64,000 bases of DNA from Pardosa pseudoannulata (GCA_032207245.1 CM063505.1:177875717-177939716); one strand, 5' to 3'. Shown: positions 25,446-37,510, counted from the stretch's first letter. A program made the numbers and translations. The notes: generated by a model from the sequence alone, not told the origin.

Positions 25446-25467
25446 CGAGAATAGAAAAATATTTATT
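25388..25467. repeat. 80-bp perfect palindrome around an (AT) core
   Basis: The left arm AATAAATATTTTTCTATTCTCG (in part; 25388-25409) is repeated as an exact reverse complement at 25446-25467. The 36 bases between are themselves self-complementary (TA)n. The non-AT arms show that this is true inverted duplication and not just a dinucleotide run. Confidence 0.9.
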
Positions 25468-25533
25468 GTGTGTGTATATATATACACATACATGTATATG
25501 TATCTGTATATATATACACACATAAATATATAT

Positions 25534-25689
<156 letters not shown>

Positions 25690-25859
25690 TACAAGTCCGA
25701 CAGACGTTATACTGTTTTAACGCTGTAAATCCAAAAATTGTAAAATGTTTTTATATAAAGTATAAATTGGACCGTTTTACTGGAAAAGTAAGGAAAAAAT
25801 TATTTTAAAAATACTTGATGCCACCACGCGTAAATTCATCTAAAACATAATTAGATTAA

Positions 25860-26150
25860 ATTTAAATTCCCACATCGCCTGTACAGAGATCCGATTCTGG
25901 GACTTCCACTGTTCACTGCACCACAGATACATTTGCAGTGAAGTGTTTTAAGCGGTATAATAATAATCTCAATAAGCTCGCAATTCTGGATTTATAATAA
26001 AAAATTCATTTTCTATCGGATGAACTTTTAATCTAAACCATTCCCAAATCAACTGAATTACGCACACAAAATTTCATCAAAATCAGTCCAGCCGTTTATC
26101 AGAAGTTCTAATAGAATGTACAGACAGAAGAATTTTATATACAAATATGT
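25860..26150 (+). repeat. Dispersed retroelement-like 3' segment
   Basis: It contains CACAAAATTTCATCAAAATC followed by AGTCCAGCCGTTT, then ACAGACAGAAGAATTTTATATA. This phrase order is typical of the 3' ends of dispersed elements in many arthropod genomes. No reading frame is preserved. Family assignment is left open. Confidence 0.5.
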
Positions 26151-26151
26151 A

Positions 26152-27060
26152 CGTGTGTGTAGCCAGCTTTTGTAAGCTGCTACGATAATCCTTTGCTGTA
26201 AATCTCTTTCATATTCATATACTTTTACTGCGTATTTTTTGTTCTATTTCTCTAAACAAAATCAAATAAATATTTTTCTGTCATTTAGTAAAATATAATA
26301 ACTAATAATATTTACCTTATAATAGGTAATGACAGCAATAAATATTTTTTACAATATCTCTCTCACTTAAAATTACCTCCATTTATTTTTAAGTGTGATT
26401 TCTAAATAAGATTTTAAAATATTTTCGTTAAATTATATGCACTTCATACAAAAAATACATTTGCTTATATAGATATGCTTTTAAGTCTTTTCCCGCAAAA
26501 GGAGAAAAGGTGGTCGTTAAAGTAAAGCCCCCTACATTTTGAACCAGCAACTTGCAAAGTTTGAATATCTAGTAACTGGGGTCATAAAATTTTTTCCTCA
26601 AAAAACTGCAAAGAAATCAATATTTATCTTCCATGGAATAAAGAAAAAGTAATGGATGCTTCTTAAAACTTTAGAGTACTTTTTTGATACTTCATTTTAA
26701 ATTTACTACCCGTTGCTTAACATTTCCCTTATCCTCTCTTTAAGATCAAGTGTATCTTAGTAATACTAGAAATATTATCTGAAAGTTGAATATACAGTAC
26801 TTTAATACTCTTCTTTGAAGTTTTTTCACTCAGTTCTCTTTTTATATGAAATTCTAAATCAAATTTACCTTCAAAAAGAAAAATTAGATTGCTACCTTTT
26901 AAAAACTTTGAATTTAATATAGGGTTTCTTATATTATCACGCATTTATTTTCAACACAGACCGCGTATATATATTTATTTTCATTAAATTTTATAAAAGA
27001 CTTGTTTTCCAGTTTTCGCGTTACTAAAATATGGACATCTGGTAAATGTAAGCCATATAA
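26152..27060. other. Duplicate of the 25.28-kb flank, then AT-rich DNA
   Basis: 26165-26278 matches 25281-25400 in order (GCTTTTG.., CTCTTTC, TTTTCT, CTCTA.ACAAAATCAAATAAA, TATTTTTCT), so the microsatellite neighbourhood was duplicated. Blocks from about 26620 onward (ACTTTAGAGTACTTTTTT, CTACCCGTTGCTTAA) recur at 29690, 29880 and 30300, an old local repeat. Confidence 0.5.
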
Positions 27061-27063
27061 GTA

Positions 27064-27783
27064 CGAGGCTCATCCAGAAAGTAAGTTTCCCTATTTAAAC
27101 GAAAAAAAGAACTCACACTCTCACGGACATATTTATTGGCAACAAATACAGTAACGTTTCAGCTACTTTTCCACATAGGCACCACCAGAATTGAGACACT
27201 TGTCGTATTGTGGGATCAACTTTTGAATACTTCTCTGGTAGAACTTTGCTGCTTGTGAATGGAACCAGACTTCCTGTCCCATAGAACCGTGCACATCCCT
27301 TTCCGTACCGACAACGTCTGTTTGAATTTGATCCTGGCCGAAGATCTACTAAGATGGCAATGCATTGACTGTTTCTTGGTTTCGTGGGTAAAGTGCGGAA
27401 TCTAAGTCTCATTGCCAATGACGATCCTGTCAATGAACTCGTCGCCGTCATCGTGATACATCAGCAGAAATGACAGTGCTGCTCCTAAGAGTTGAATTTT
27501 GTGTTCGGATGTCAGTTTCGGCTCATAAACCTGACAGAGCTGACAATGAATTTCAATTGGCATTGCTTTGGGCATTCAATATCAACGACCGAACCTAGCA
27601 GGCAGCGGGAGAAGGAATTAGTTTCCATTTCGGGCCACTGCTACCCGCTACTGGCACGAATCTAGACTTGTCCAGCCGGTATATGACTAATACGTCATAG
27701 ATCTATTACGCAAGCGCAATTGATACTGCTAATTACTTTTAAAGGGGAAAACATAGGGAAACTTACTTTCTAGATGCCCCTTG
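27064..27783 (-). mobile_element. mariner element, 720 bp, defective
   Basis: The left end CGAGGCTCATCCAGAAAGTA and the right end (reverse-complemented CAAGGGGCATCTAGAAAGTA) both continue AGTTTCCCTAT. TA lies outside both (27062-27063 and 27784-27785). These are mariner-style termini. The minus strand carries part of the transposase; the length is little more than half that of a full mariner (about 1.3 kb). Confidence 0.85.
27113..27451 (-). pseudogene. mariner transposase fragment, several lesions
   Basis: Minus-strand frames show DRIVIGNET followed by a stop where Trp is normal (mariner GDETW, first catalytic Asp; here Asn). ETKKQSMH comes next. After a gap and a frame change, PQYDKCLNSGGAYVEK appears, the conserved C-terminal sequence of mariner transposases. 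The HDNARPH and third-Asp regions are deleted. The single open frame over the region mixes these reading frames and is not the real product. Confidence 0.85.
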
Positions 27784-27914
27784 TATTTTGTATCACTGTC
27801 AAAACATAAGTATTTCTTTTGTATAGAAAGAAAGAAAATGAAATATGTTTTTATAGTATTTTTATACATTTTCATTTAAAATTCACCACAACTTGCTGTA
27901 TATTTTTCCTTATT

Positions 27915-28045
27915 GTATTGTTGTTACTCATCCCACTGGTGCAGAAAAGCCTGTATCAAGTCCAATAGATCCCGTCTTAATATGCATCTCGTCCATAGCT
28001 AAAGGTAATATTTGGTTTCACTTAAGCAAGGAACCACGAGGGTTA
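27915..28045 (-). mobile_element. SINE 3' segment (SINE-D tail)
   Basis: On the minus strand it reads CTCGTGGTTCCTTGCTTAAG, then GACGGGATCTATTGGACTTG and a GAGTAACAACAA tail. The same blocks form 45525-45690 directly after the SINE-B-derived array, so this may be the 3' half of a longer member of the SINE-B family. Confidence 0.6.
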
Positions 28046-28052
28046 AAGACTA

Positions 28053-28700
28053 TGTAACGTATCCGGTCCCTGTTTTAGATGATACAATGAAAAATCAGGT
28101 GTTTCATTAATAATTGATTTATTTACACCTCTGCTATACACATCATTACTATATACAAGAATAGAAAAACAATTTCAGATCACAGGTATGTGATTCAATA
28201 CACGTAAGCCTGAATAGAGACGTGCAATATCTGCCTCAGCCAAAATATTGGCGATCCGAAGTAAGAAACAATTCGGCAGCTCGCGCTCAAGTTCTCTGAA
28301 GTAATTAAGTAGACAGTACCCTCTATTAGACGAGATAAGTTTAAAAAACAAATGGTTTCTTCGAAGAATATCAAAACACAGAAGATAGAGTTTCTAAGAG
28401 GAATATGCAATCAATTCTGACGAGAATTATATTAAAAGAAAACCCAAGGCACAGGGTCTCGCTATCAATCTCAGCAGAGATATATTAAAAGGTGGGATTT
28501 TAGCAAGAAAAAAAAACTCTTCGATGGAGAGACAGGTCAAGACGACCTCCGAGTTAGCTGACTTTAGCTAACTCTCAAAAGAAAAAATACCAAGGTGGGA
28601 TCATAGCTAATGAAACTCTCCGATAGAGAGACTGGTCAAGGCGCTCTCCGAATTAGCTGGTTGCTAGCTAACTAAGTACTTCTTTAAATAATATTCTCTT
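28053..28700 (-). mobile_element. LTR-like segment, one end clear
   Basis: The plus strand starts TGTAACGTATCCGGTCCC; on the minus strand this is an ..ACGTTACA end, with AATAAA (GTAAATAAATCAA) about 70 bp upstream, as at the 3' end of an LTR. A duplicated block (28485-28680) could be a U3 repeat. The other end and a TSD could not be set. GC-richer sequence at 28750-29060 may be its internal part. Confidence 0.4.
28485..28680. repeat. Imperfect tandem duplication, period about 109 bp
   Basis: GGTGGGAT..TAGC, ACTCT.CGAT.GAGAGAC, GGTCAAG.CG and CTCCGA.TTAGCTG occur twice in order. Both units end in AGCTAACT. Within an LTR this would be the usual place for repeated enhancer-like units. Confidence 0.7.
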
Positions 28701-29081
28701 GTCTCTTTTTTTAGGAGATTCCCCAATTTCATTATTGGATCATCTGGCAATAGCCTCACCTTCAACCAACTGTATTGGTCTGCGCTAGACAATCACCGGC
28801 CGCAAACCAGCGAGTCTCTGGAATTTCATGTCGGCGAAGATCCAATGTCAGGCATTTCTTTGTAGTTCCTATGGTCAACTTTCTGGCTGTCAGTCTGGGA
28901 TCCCGGTTGTCTGGTCTGTTGTATCGCTACTGTAGGTTCCGGGGAGGCAACACCTTCGTCTCCACATAAGCGGAGTTCATTTCTCAAAGCAAAGTTCTTT
29001 GATGTAGACACACCGTTAAATCACGCCGTTGAAACTGTCTAAAACTCACGAAGATGTGAGCCATTTAATTTATGAGAACAG

Positions 29082-29250
29082 CCAGGGTGGAAGAACGACT
29101 TTGCTCAAGTGGATCCTCGTAATTTAGAAGCAGGGACCAAGCAGATCTCCAGGCACAGCTTTCCACCTCCAGAGGTATCCTTTGGGAACCTAGGATATTG
29201 CGACAGAGAACCTGTTTTACGTGCGCCAGCATCCCTTTTGTACTTTTCAC
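29082..29250 (-). mobile_element. SINE-B fragment
   Basis: GACTTTGCTCAAGTGG, TCGTAATTTAGAAGCAGG, ACC.AGCAGA, CCAGAGGTAT and TTTTACGTGCGCCAG match the central part of the SINE-B copies in order. Both the tRNA-like head and the tail are missing. Confidence 0.65.
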
Positions 29251-29259
29251 ATCGAATGA

Positions 29260-30650
29260 ATTAGATAAACTGAAATATACCGTTTAAATTGTGAATGTTC
29301 AGTACTTAATGCATTGACTACCGAGGAATTTTTTCTTTCAATTCCTTTTAATAAAAAATACCAAACTTATAATTCAAATAAATTGAGATATCATCTGTGA
29401 AGTTTTCGTAAACTTTAAATAAAAATATTAAAATTAATTTTACAAAAGTTGAAAATCACAAATTATATCTTCACTGGTTCAAAAGCTTAATTTTATTTAC
29501 AATATATTTTAAAATGTGACTTCATGTTATATGAGAAATAAAATTGAGAACATAAAAAATTGATCTGTATATAATACACGTCTTTTTAAAATAGCCCATA
29601 TTCTTTCTATCAAGTTAATTTCTTTATAAAAACTTTAAATCCAATTTATTTTTCGAGGCAATACAGACATTTTTTTTTCTAAAACTTTAGAGTACTTTTT
29701 TTATATTTTCATATTTTCATATTTAATTCTTTATCCTTTACTTTACTTTGTATCTATTTATCTATTCTTTTTTAAAATCATGTGAATTCATTTTTAGGCG
29801 ACTGAATTTATTTTTAAGTAGAATTTATAAATGATATTTATATTTCAAAGCAATGGAAATATGCTCTTTGACGTTTTTCAGTACTTTAGAGTGCTATTCT
29901 ATATATAGATTTTAAGTATCCTACCCGTTGCTTAATATATTCTCTTTTCTTTCTGTCACATCAAGTGTATTCATTTTTAAAGCGAAATTGTAAATCAACT
30001 TTATATTTCGAAGGAATGGAGAAGTGATCTAACTGTGATAAGAATTCAAAATGGAGCTAATATATTTTTTAAATTGTATTCCTTTGAAGTAATCCTCGAT
30101 CTGATTCCAAAAAATTATGAATCGTGAAGGTATGTTATATTCTTGAAATTGTGCTTTTGTAAAAGATTTGTTTCTGAAATTTATCGTCACTAAAGTATGA
30201 ACATCTATCTGGAAAATGCAAACCATAAAAGTATTTTATGTAATACCTTTTAAAGAAATCAATTTTTATCTTCCAAGCAAAAGAAAACAGTGAATGATAT
30301 TTCTGAAAACTTTAGAATTCTTTTATATATTTGTATTTTAATTCCCTAGCAATTGCATAGTATATTTTCCAATCCTTTCTTTGAGTAAAAGTAGTAATAT
30401 AAGAAATATCGTTTAAAATCTGAATAAACAGTAAATTATCTCACAGATATCCATGTGTTTTTTTACTCACGTTATTTTTTATGCTAGGGAAATGATCTTT
30501 TAAAGTAGTGGCGATATGACCATAAAAAACTTAAAACTTAAAATGAGATGAATCTTGTAAGAGTTCAGTGTTCCCTCTAATATATCTTAGCTATGATTAA
30601 AAAACTATGAATTATAGATAGATATTATTTTCATTAAGTCTTCTGTTCTA
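29260..30650. other. AT-rich DNA with decayed local repeats
   Basis: Phrases such as ACTTTAGAGTACTTTT, CTACCCGTTGCTTAATAT and AATCAATTTTTATCTTCCAAG recur here, at 26.6-26.8 kb and at 31.27-31.75 kb. An old multi-copy local unit has been scrambled. No gene is seen. Confidence 0.5.
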
Positions 30651-30657
30651 ATATATA

Positions 30658-31096
30658 TGTAATAATGGGGTGCGTTGCTTAAAATATTTTGGTTTTGGCT
30701 TCAAAAGTCCATATGTCAATTCTTTTAAAATAGCGGCGTTTTTCTAGTCTTGGAATTTTCACACGGCACTCTGTCAGTGGGATGAGTTTTTAGAATTCGC
30801 TAGAATTTTCTATGTGGCATGATTGGCTGTCTCTTGACGTCAATCAGGACTTCGATTCCGGTTTTGAAATGTTTTTAAATAGGCGAGCACCAAGGTTCGA
30901 AGGGGAGCTGTTCGGTGTGATTCTGGATATTCGTTGTGATTCTGGTGGTTCGAGTTATTCTTCGATATGCGCTTTGAACGTAATCATGTGAAATAGAATA
31001 AACGAAGTTAGTCGAAGCTGTTAGTGCCTGTGCTTGCCACTCCCAATGGACACGATTACATTCCGTTGGTGTTGATGTTGTAACAGCTACGGTCGT

Positions 31097-31100
<4 letters not shown>
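30658..31100 (+). mobile_element. Solo LTR, 443 bp, inserted in (TA)n
   Basis: It begins TGTAATAATGGGG and ends GGTCGTTACA, so TGTAA/TTACA are inverted termini. A TATA-like TTTTTAAATAGGCG lies near 30872 and a polyadenylation signal AATAAA near 31000, in the order expected of U3-R. The flanking four bases are TATA on both sides (30654-30657, 31101-31104), but the site is a TA run, so the TSD is not independent proof. A BEL/Pao or gypsy-type LTR is plausible. No second LTR or internal region is present. Confidence 0.7.

Positions 31101-31186
<86 letters not shown>
31101..31186. repeat. (TA)n microsatellite beside the solo LTR
   Basis: A pure TA run follows the LTR end directly. The left flank of the LTR has only ATATATA, so the tract either expanded after insertion or was hit near its edge. 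Confidence 0.95.
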
Positions 31187-31187
<1 letters not shown>

Positions 31188-33040
31188 CTGAGTTTCAGTG
31201 CAAATAAAATGTGAACATCTAAAATATCAAGGCCTTAAACTATTTTCTAGAATAAATTTTCTGGATTACCCTATAAAAAATCAATGTTTACTTTCCAAGC
31301 AGTAAACAAAACCCAGTAAAGTTTTTTCTTCGATAAATGTTATGTACTTTTATATATTTGTACTGTAATTTCCCTGCCCGTTACTTAATGGCATTTTAAT
31401 AGCTTAATGATTTTTTAATATGATGGAAAGTAAGTAATCGATAAATTCTATCTAAATCTTTTGTCTCCCTTGAAATTTTTTCACTCAATTATATTTTAAA
31501 AATAAAATTGGAAATCCAATTCATTGTTTGACGAAAGGGAAGTATGATTTTACAATAACTATAATTTAAAGTGGCGTTAATTTTGAAAAACATTTCTTTA
31601 ATTAAAACTAATCCTTTCCATGAATCCAAAAAAACATCGTAAGAAGACCTTTTTTCTTTCTTATAAATCTACTTTTAAAAAAAAAATGTGCTTGAATTGT
31701 TTTCTACCAACTACTTAGTATATTTCCCTATCCTACATTTCATATAGAATGATTTAGATAATCCAATATATGTGAATGCATTATTCCAGTTAGTATTTTT
31801 GCATTATAATTGAACCACAGCAGACGGTTGATTTTAAAAACTGAATAAGCCCATTTTAGAAATCCTTTTCTCCTAACTACCAGATCGATACCCTGTGGGG
31901 AGTGAGCCCTAAGTTGAAATACAGCTCCTTGATAGCATATAAGAAATCTAACAGTTACATAAGCTCTTTCTCTTTATTTAAATTTAAAGCGGTAAAACTC
32001 ATTTTCAAAGTAAATTGCTTGTGGTGTTAAAACATATTTAGGTGTAATAGTTTGTGTCTTTCTCTTAAATGTTATAATATAAATATAAAGTTTAAATTAC
32101 CTAAAGCATTCCTTGCGATAAACCAACAAGAAATAACTCGTCACAAAATTGCACGTACATTGGATATTGACCTCTAGCTATTCTTGTAGCATTTTTGTGC
32201 AGTATCATTTTATAAACCTTAAAAAGTAGTAAGAATGCACTTTGCTATGAAATGTACACGTATTTTAGTGGTTTTAAGGAATGTTCTTGTCCATATGAAA
32301 GTTATATTTTTTTAAAATAGCGTGATAATTGTGGAAGTTGACTAACTATTAAAATGGGTGTTTAATAATTTATAGAACATTTGGATGCAAATTTGAATGA
32401 AGACTCCCTGTCTTTCTCCATTTCCCACACAAACATCTCTAGGATACCCTGTTTTGAGTGTCTCAACGTGACAGATTGCATTCTACTGAACTCCGCATTC
32501 AGTTTCACCCCCTGTGAATGTCAGCTAATTGCAATAAGATTTAGGACGTAGAAATTAAATCCACTTCTAATCTCCTCACTACCTAGCCTAATTGTTTTAC
32601 AAATTTTATTTTTGAGTGCTGTTACACCGGAAGGAGGTCTAAATGTTTCTATTAATTGGCGAACGTTTTTGAACCTTTATCTATCTGGATTAAAAAGTAA
32701 AAGTAATGTAAACTTTCACGCTTATTTTTTTCAATAATTCTAATTTATACACTACCCTACAAATAGAATTTTGAAAAATTATTTTTCTACTTGGCCTTTT
32801 TGATGCTGGGGGGCGAAGAATTCTCGTTCGGATTCCGTTGTAGCAACTTTTATTCTGTAAGCATTTCACGCATGGGCGGTGCCTTAAAACAAAAGTGCCC
32901 GTGGCAAATACCACCTTCGCCACGCCCTAGTTATAGTGCTACACTCCGTCATAAAATTTACTTTACAGATGATGTGTTATTTGTTATTTTTTTAACATTA
33001 AAGCACCAATGATTCTTAACTTAAATCATTTTAGCAGGTA
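31187..33040. other. AT-rich DNA, one GC-richer patch
   Basis: At 32800-32950 a GC-richer patch (GCCCGTGGCAAATACCACC, CGCCACGCCCTAGTTATAGT) looks like a fragment of an interspersed repeat. Open frames on both strands cross it, so neither is credible as a gene. Nothing else is recognised. Confidence 0.45.
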
Positions 33041-33043
33041 AAA

Positions 33044-33295
33044 GATTCACGTAGAGATGATGGGATAGATACTAAACACCATGACAAGTACATACCTGGG
33101 GAAAATGTTCTTGTATTTTCTTTTATCCCAGGAATATTCGCCGTCAAATCCGAACGCGGCTTCAAATCAATTCAACCCTAGAAAGTTGAAGAGTTTTTAC
33201 TGGGAGAATCATGTTCACATTGTAGCAAAATTACACGTGCAATATCATGAGAATTACAAAATTGATGTTCCAGCTACAATAGATGGAGAATAATT
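33044..33295 (+). pseudogene. Ty3/gypsy-like integrase C-terminal remnant
   Basis: One frame reads DTKHHDKYIPGENVLVFSFI, fitting the conserved Y-D-x-x-H-x-x-x-x-x-x-PGDxVLVFxPI phrase near the end of gypsy integrases. After a frame change, NHVHIVAKLHVQYHENYKID resembles the following VHVxRLKPYH phrase. The spacing between the two is about right for the family. No LTR or protease/RT sequence is seen nearby, so this is an isolated fragment. Moderate confidence, from pattern memory only. Confidence 0.55.
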
Positions 33296-33296
33296 G

Positions 33297-34700
33297 CAAT
33301 ATCCTGCAGTTTTATCCAAGATATTCCACAAAAATAGAAAAAATGATTGAAATCCCCACTAAGTATCAGGTTACATAATTCAATTAAATTTAATGGCATA
33401 TTAAGTAAATAAAAAGGAGATATGACATGAAATTTGGAAGTGCAGGAATTATTTCGTGTTCCCAAAAGACAATCAAAGTTAGAAACTTCACTATATTTAG
33501 TATATTCAATAGAACATACGTTTGAATCAATTTGACCGATGTAAATTCAATGAGTGCAGGTTCCAGCAATAAAATTAAGAAATATCACCACATATAAACT
33601 AATTAAGATAACTATTTAACACTTTAAAGCTTAACCTGAGTACAATTTTTGTTTCTGTTTTCGATCCCGAGTCTCTCTTGGGGGTCATATTTAAACTCTT
33701 AGAACTATAAAATTCCAGCTTATTTACATTCATGATAATTATTCAAATAACTTCTATTAATGTTCTGTTTTAAACCAACCTACAAGCAACAAATCAAAGG
33801 AACAGCTGTAAAAGACAAAGGAAAGAAATTGTTCTTATTCCAAACCTTGTGTTGTTGTTATTTGTAAAAATGTTTTTTTGAAATGCACTATACTTTTTTT
33901 TCCTAACGCAGCTGGAAATACAGGTACTATATGCCTTTAAGCCAATACAAGGTTGCGAAACTGATACCCATTTAGCACAAACCATGGAGCAACTGTATAT
34001 TAAGAAATGCATTATACTGAAGACAACTTTGCTAAAGAACGTTATTAACAAGAAAAAGATATATTTTAAATCTTTGTAAATCATTTAGGCAATTTTTAAA
34101 AATTGATGTAAGGAAATTAATGATTTTTGTGCTTTTTTATTTTAAATTAGGCATGATGTGCAGACAAGCAAATAACGGTAGACTTAACTTAATGAAACTA
34201 AATAAATACAGATGTGTTAGATCCACCTGCAGGTGGATTTTGTACTAATTTTTTTTATGTAATAAATGTTAATAGCATCATTTGAATTATTTAAAGATCC
34301 CATTATATCTCATTTGGGCTGATAGATATTCTAGAGTCCTCAGAAGTGGGGAACATATTTCTTGCTAACCCTATACTTAAAATTATTTTCATTCTTTGAG
34401 CTCAATACATACATAACATACGTCTACATTTCTCAAAGGAGAAGTTATATGTTTTACATATATTTTTCAGATAGGAATGTTCTATTTATTTATATTTTTT
34501 AGATAGGACTGTGTTAAATTAAAAAAAATGCTTTTTCTTCGAACCAAAAATACATGTATGCATATTAGTTTTCATAATAATCAATGTTTTAAGACCTAAT
34601 ATTGCAATAAGTTTAAGGATAATTTCTATAAAATTTTCTTTAAAAATTTCGACTCCGTAGATCAGTTACTTTAAATAGCGAAAATTACCTCAATGAGCCA
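33297..34700. other. AT-rich DNA, nothing recognised
   Basis: No coding frame with familiar motifs; no TIR pair found. Confidence 0.55.
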
Positions 34701-34701
34701 T

Positions 34702-35275
34702 TGTAGATTAGTCGGCCAAGGCAAAGCTCTCGTAACTAGATGGTTGGAGGGTCGGGGCCTAAGCCCGCCTAAGATTCGCCGTGTTTGTTAAACGTGACTG
34801 AAGCACGCAAAGTCTGTTCATGATCACAATGTTCTCCAAGCTCTTAATCAATACCTCTGAGCGTAGCAAGCCAAGCTTATGTGTCTTCTTCTTGGTCCCT
34901 TCTTCTAAATTAAGAGGACCCACTTGAGCTTATGTCTTATTCCTAAGTTCCGGCCAAAGTCATATAACCACAATTGTCTGGCGTCATGACAGCACATCCT
35001 CACCATCGTACTCAGATTCCACAGTTCAGGTTCAACTTTCCATCCTGTACCATTACAGCCAGGTTACTAAATCGGAAGTAATTTGTGACTTGGTGTGTAT
35101 GAGATTTTCCTGTGTTCCTCTTAGTCTCGACATTTACACTTGAACATAAGTCATACTTTCACCCTACTGGTGCTCGTTAAAATGAAAGGCGCACCCTTTG
35201 CCTTAATACGAGTAGCGTGTGGCTCAAGTGTGCTTGTTATCACCAAGTGTTATCAGAAACAAAAAGAACAACAAA
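34702..35275 (+). mobile_element. SINE-B interrupted by a roughly 215-bp insertion
   Basis: The tRNA-like head (GTCGGCCAAGGCAAAGCTCTCGTAAC) and body run from 34702 to about 34937 (GAGGACCCACTTGAGC). The 3' part (CTTTCACCCTACTGGTGCTC .. GGCTCAAGTGTGCTTG) resumes at about 35157. The join is flanked by similar words, ACTTGAGCTTATGTC and ACTTGAACATAAGTC, which could be an aged target duplication. I cannot identify the inserted segment. Confidence 0.65.
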
Positions 35276-35451
35276 AATACCTGAAACTGCGAGTTCACAA
35301 TGATTATTGTCAAAAACGCTCACGCCGGAAAATGCCAGTTATAAATCTCTTAATTTATGTACAGTAAAACTTTATAAAAGGAATATGTTGGGAATACTTA
35401 AACACCATTGATAGCAATGTAGAGAACATGAAAATTACATTTGCTTCAAGT

Positions 35452-35510
35452 TCTGCTTGGTGCCTAATTCTAAATTACAAGGACCCACTTTATTTGTTTG
35501 TGTTGTCCTA
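35452..35510 (+). mobile_element. SINE-B fragment
   Basis: TCTGCTTGGTGCCTAATTCT and AAATTACAAGGACCCACTT match the central SINE-B phrase. Nothing else of the element is present. Confidence 0.55.
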
Positions 35511-35519
35511 GGCAGCAAT

Positions 35520-36400
35520 GTTTAGTACCTACACCCGTATATGGTGCTCCCATAATAAAACGACCAACAAAATCCGTTGCGTTCTACGGGCGAATCCTTG
35601 GCATACTAGTCTTTCAACGATATTGAAAAAACATTCATTCCAGTTACTTTTTACATAAATATAAATTTATATTCTTGCTTTCGGAATTTGATTGAAAATA
35701 TGCAACCGTTTAGAAAAATATCACACAATTTCTGTTTCAAATAAGCATAAAACATTATCAACGTGGAATACACTAAAAACATATATATACAACGTAGAGA
35801 GTCAGTAAAATATTGTTCCCTATTTACTCATACTGAATTCATTTATTTCTTTGGAAGTGTTCAATGCTTATACAATTTTGACGTATTTTACAAATGCCCG
35901 CTTAGCCGTCAGTGAAAATTCGTAAACTAAGAACTCTTTCCCTCTTATGAAAAGTAAGAAAGATGGCTATTCCGACATAAAATAGGATTCCAGCCGCTCA
36001 AAGAAACTTATCTCAGAATTTCAAAGCTTAGGAAATCGGCAGATTGAAATTCTTATAGCTTTTTTGTAGTCATTTCACCTGACGAGAACGCTTTTTTATA
36101 GAAATAGAGGTTTTATATATTTTTTCAGCATATAAAAGTTGAACGTAATGAAATGCATTATTAAATCTGCCGTCAGTAAGCGTAAGTGACATCTTTATTT
36201 AGTTCTGATATTTGAGCTGATAAATATTTGGCGATTCATGGAGTTTTTAAAATAGCTTAGAATCTAGACGAGAAATAGTATCATTTTTTTAAAGTAGCTT
36301 CTATTCCTTCTGTGTATGGTATGCTGATATACTCTGCAAAATTTTGTTTAAATAGATCTTGTTATAAATATTATTTTATATCTGAAAATATTTCATTATA
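35520..36400. other. AT-rich DNA, nothing recognised
   Basis: No gene or repeat end identified. Confidence 0.55.
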
Positions 36401-36435
36401 TTCCATGTACATATATATGCATATAAGAAACATAC

Positions 36436-36760
36436 TGGTGGGCAGCGTCGGTACTTAATTGATGTTGTAGTGATCGAGAGAATGACAAGATTTTTCAAAA
36501 AATAACGAGCAACATCTTTGTTTGGTTATCTCCAACAGTCAACTCTGACGAAATTTAGCCATGTGGCCTCTTATAATCTTAGAAGCGCCATAAGCGTGAG
36601 GAAGTGATGCTAGGTGCGGCCTTAAGAATGTTGTTGTGAGAATTTTAGAAATCGTATTTAAGCAAAAGTAGGTTGGAGAGTTCGTTTAGCTTAGAAAGAA
36701 GCGATTTTTTTCTATTACAAAGAGTTTAAAGCCAAAAGGCTACTAGAAGGACAGAGAAAT
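36436..36760 (+). promoter_or_regulatory. Promoter-like, LTR-like block
   Basis: A GC-richer block with GCGCCATAAGCGTGAGGAAG and GGTGCGGCC is followed by TCGTATTTAAGC (TATA-like) and GGTTGGAGAGTTCG, an LTR-style core promoter. No termini with a TSD could be fixed, so LTR identity is only suspected. Confidence 0.3.
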
Positions 36761-36831
36761 TGCGGACTTGGTGGTTTTTTAATATAAGAGTTAGTAATTT
36801 TAATTATAAGATTAAAGTATTATTTTTTACA

Positions 36832-37369
36832 TTACATATATATATATATATATAAAATATATCAAAATTATTTAACTTTAGTATTTCCTTAAAACCTCCT
36901 CTCTCCAATTCTAATTCCTTAAAATCTTTTTCCCAGCCTCTAAATATCTTAATCAAAGGAGTGTCTTGAAAATTCTTTCGATACAATTCCCAAAACTTTC
37001 TCTGCAATAGATGCAAATTTTCTGTTTATTCAATACGTTTTCCAGCTGTCGCCGACAAATGGCTCCACTTTTTTTTTCCTGACCTTAACACTTAATTCAC
37101 TGAGTAAGTTTCTTCTACTTTGGGAAAATTCTTTCTGTCTTCGCTCTTGGGTGCACCTCTGTTCTAGCAGAGTGATTTTTGTGTTTCTTTTGCCTATCGT
37201 TGACTAGTAAAGATGTCAATTTTAGCAGCTCTAAAATAAAGTTTTAGTTAGACTTGTGCCGTTCTCTTCAATGTGGACCGACTGCATCGTTATTACTGCT
37301 AGCTGATTAGCCTTCTCCTTGCCCAGTAGCCCGGGCAAGTAAAAGTAATAGGGGCTACATATTTATTGT
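36832..37369 (-). mobile_element. LTR-like repeat, copy 1
   Basis: The minus strand starts TGTAGCCCCTATTACTTTTA and the segment aligns over its length with 48304-48790. Shared phrases (plus strand) are CAATAGATG.AAATTTTCTG, CTCTGTTC.AGCA, GACTAGT.A.GATGT, TTATTACTGCTAGCT and AAGTAAAA.TAA.GGGCTACA. The left edge lies in a (TA)n tract. A TG..CA LTR is likely but the left boundary is uncertain and no TSD could be proven. Confidence 0.55.
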
Positions 37370-37406
37370 GAATAGAGGAATATAATTTTTACATATATGT
37401 GTATAT

Positions 37407-37450
37407 ATATATATATATGCATTTATTATATATATATATGTGTGTGTGTG

Positions 37451-37506
<56 letters not shown>
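37407..37506. repeat. (TA)n with TGTG interruptions
   Basis: TA runs are broken by ATATATGTGTGTGTGTGTAT. The tract continues as (TA)n at 37799-37945 on the other side of the inserted LTR. Confidence 0.95.

Positions 37507-37510
<4 letters not shown>

Noticed and set aside
27113..27451. 112-codon minus frame as an intact protein
   Set aside because: Mariner motifs occur in more than one frame across it and a stop replaces the GDETW Trp, so the open frame is not the original one.
32690..33012. Overlapping 73- and 77-codon frames as a gene
   Set aside because: They lie on opposite strands of a GC-richer patch that looks like a repeat fragment; no motif supports either.
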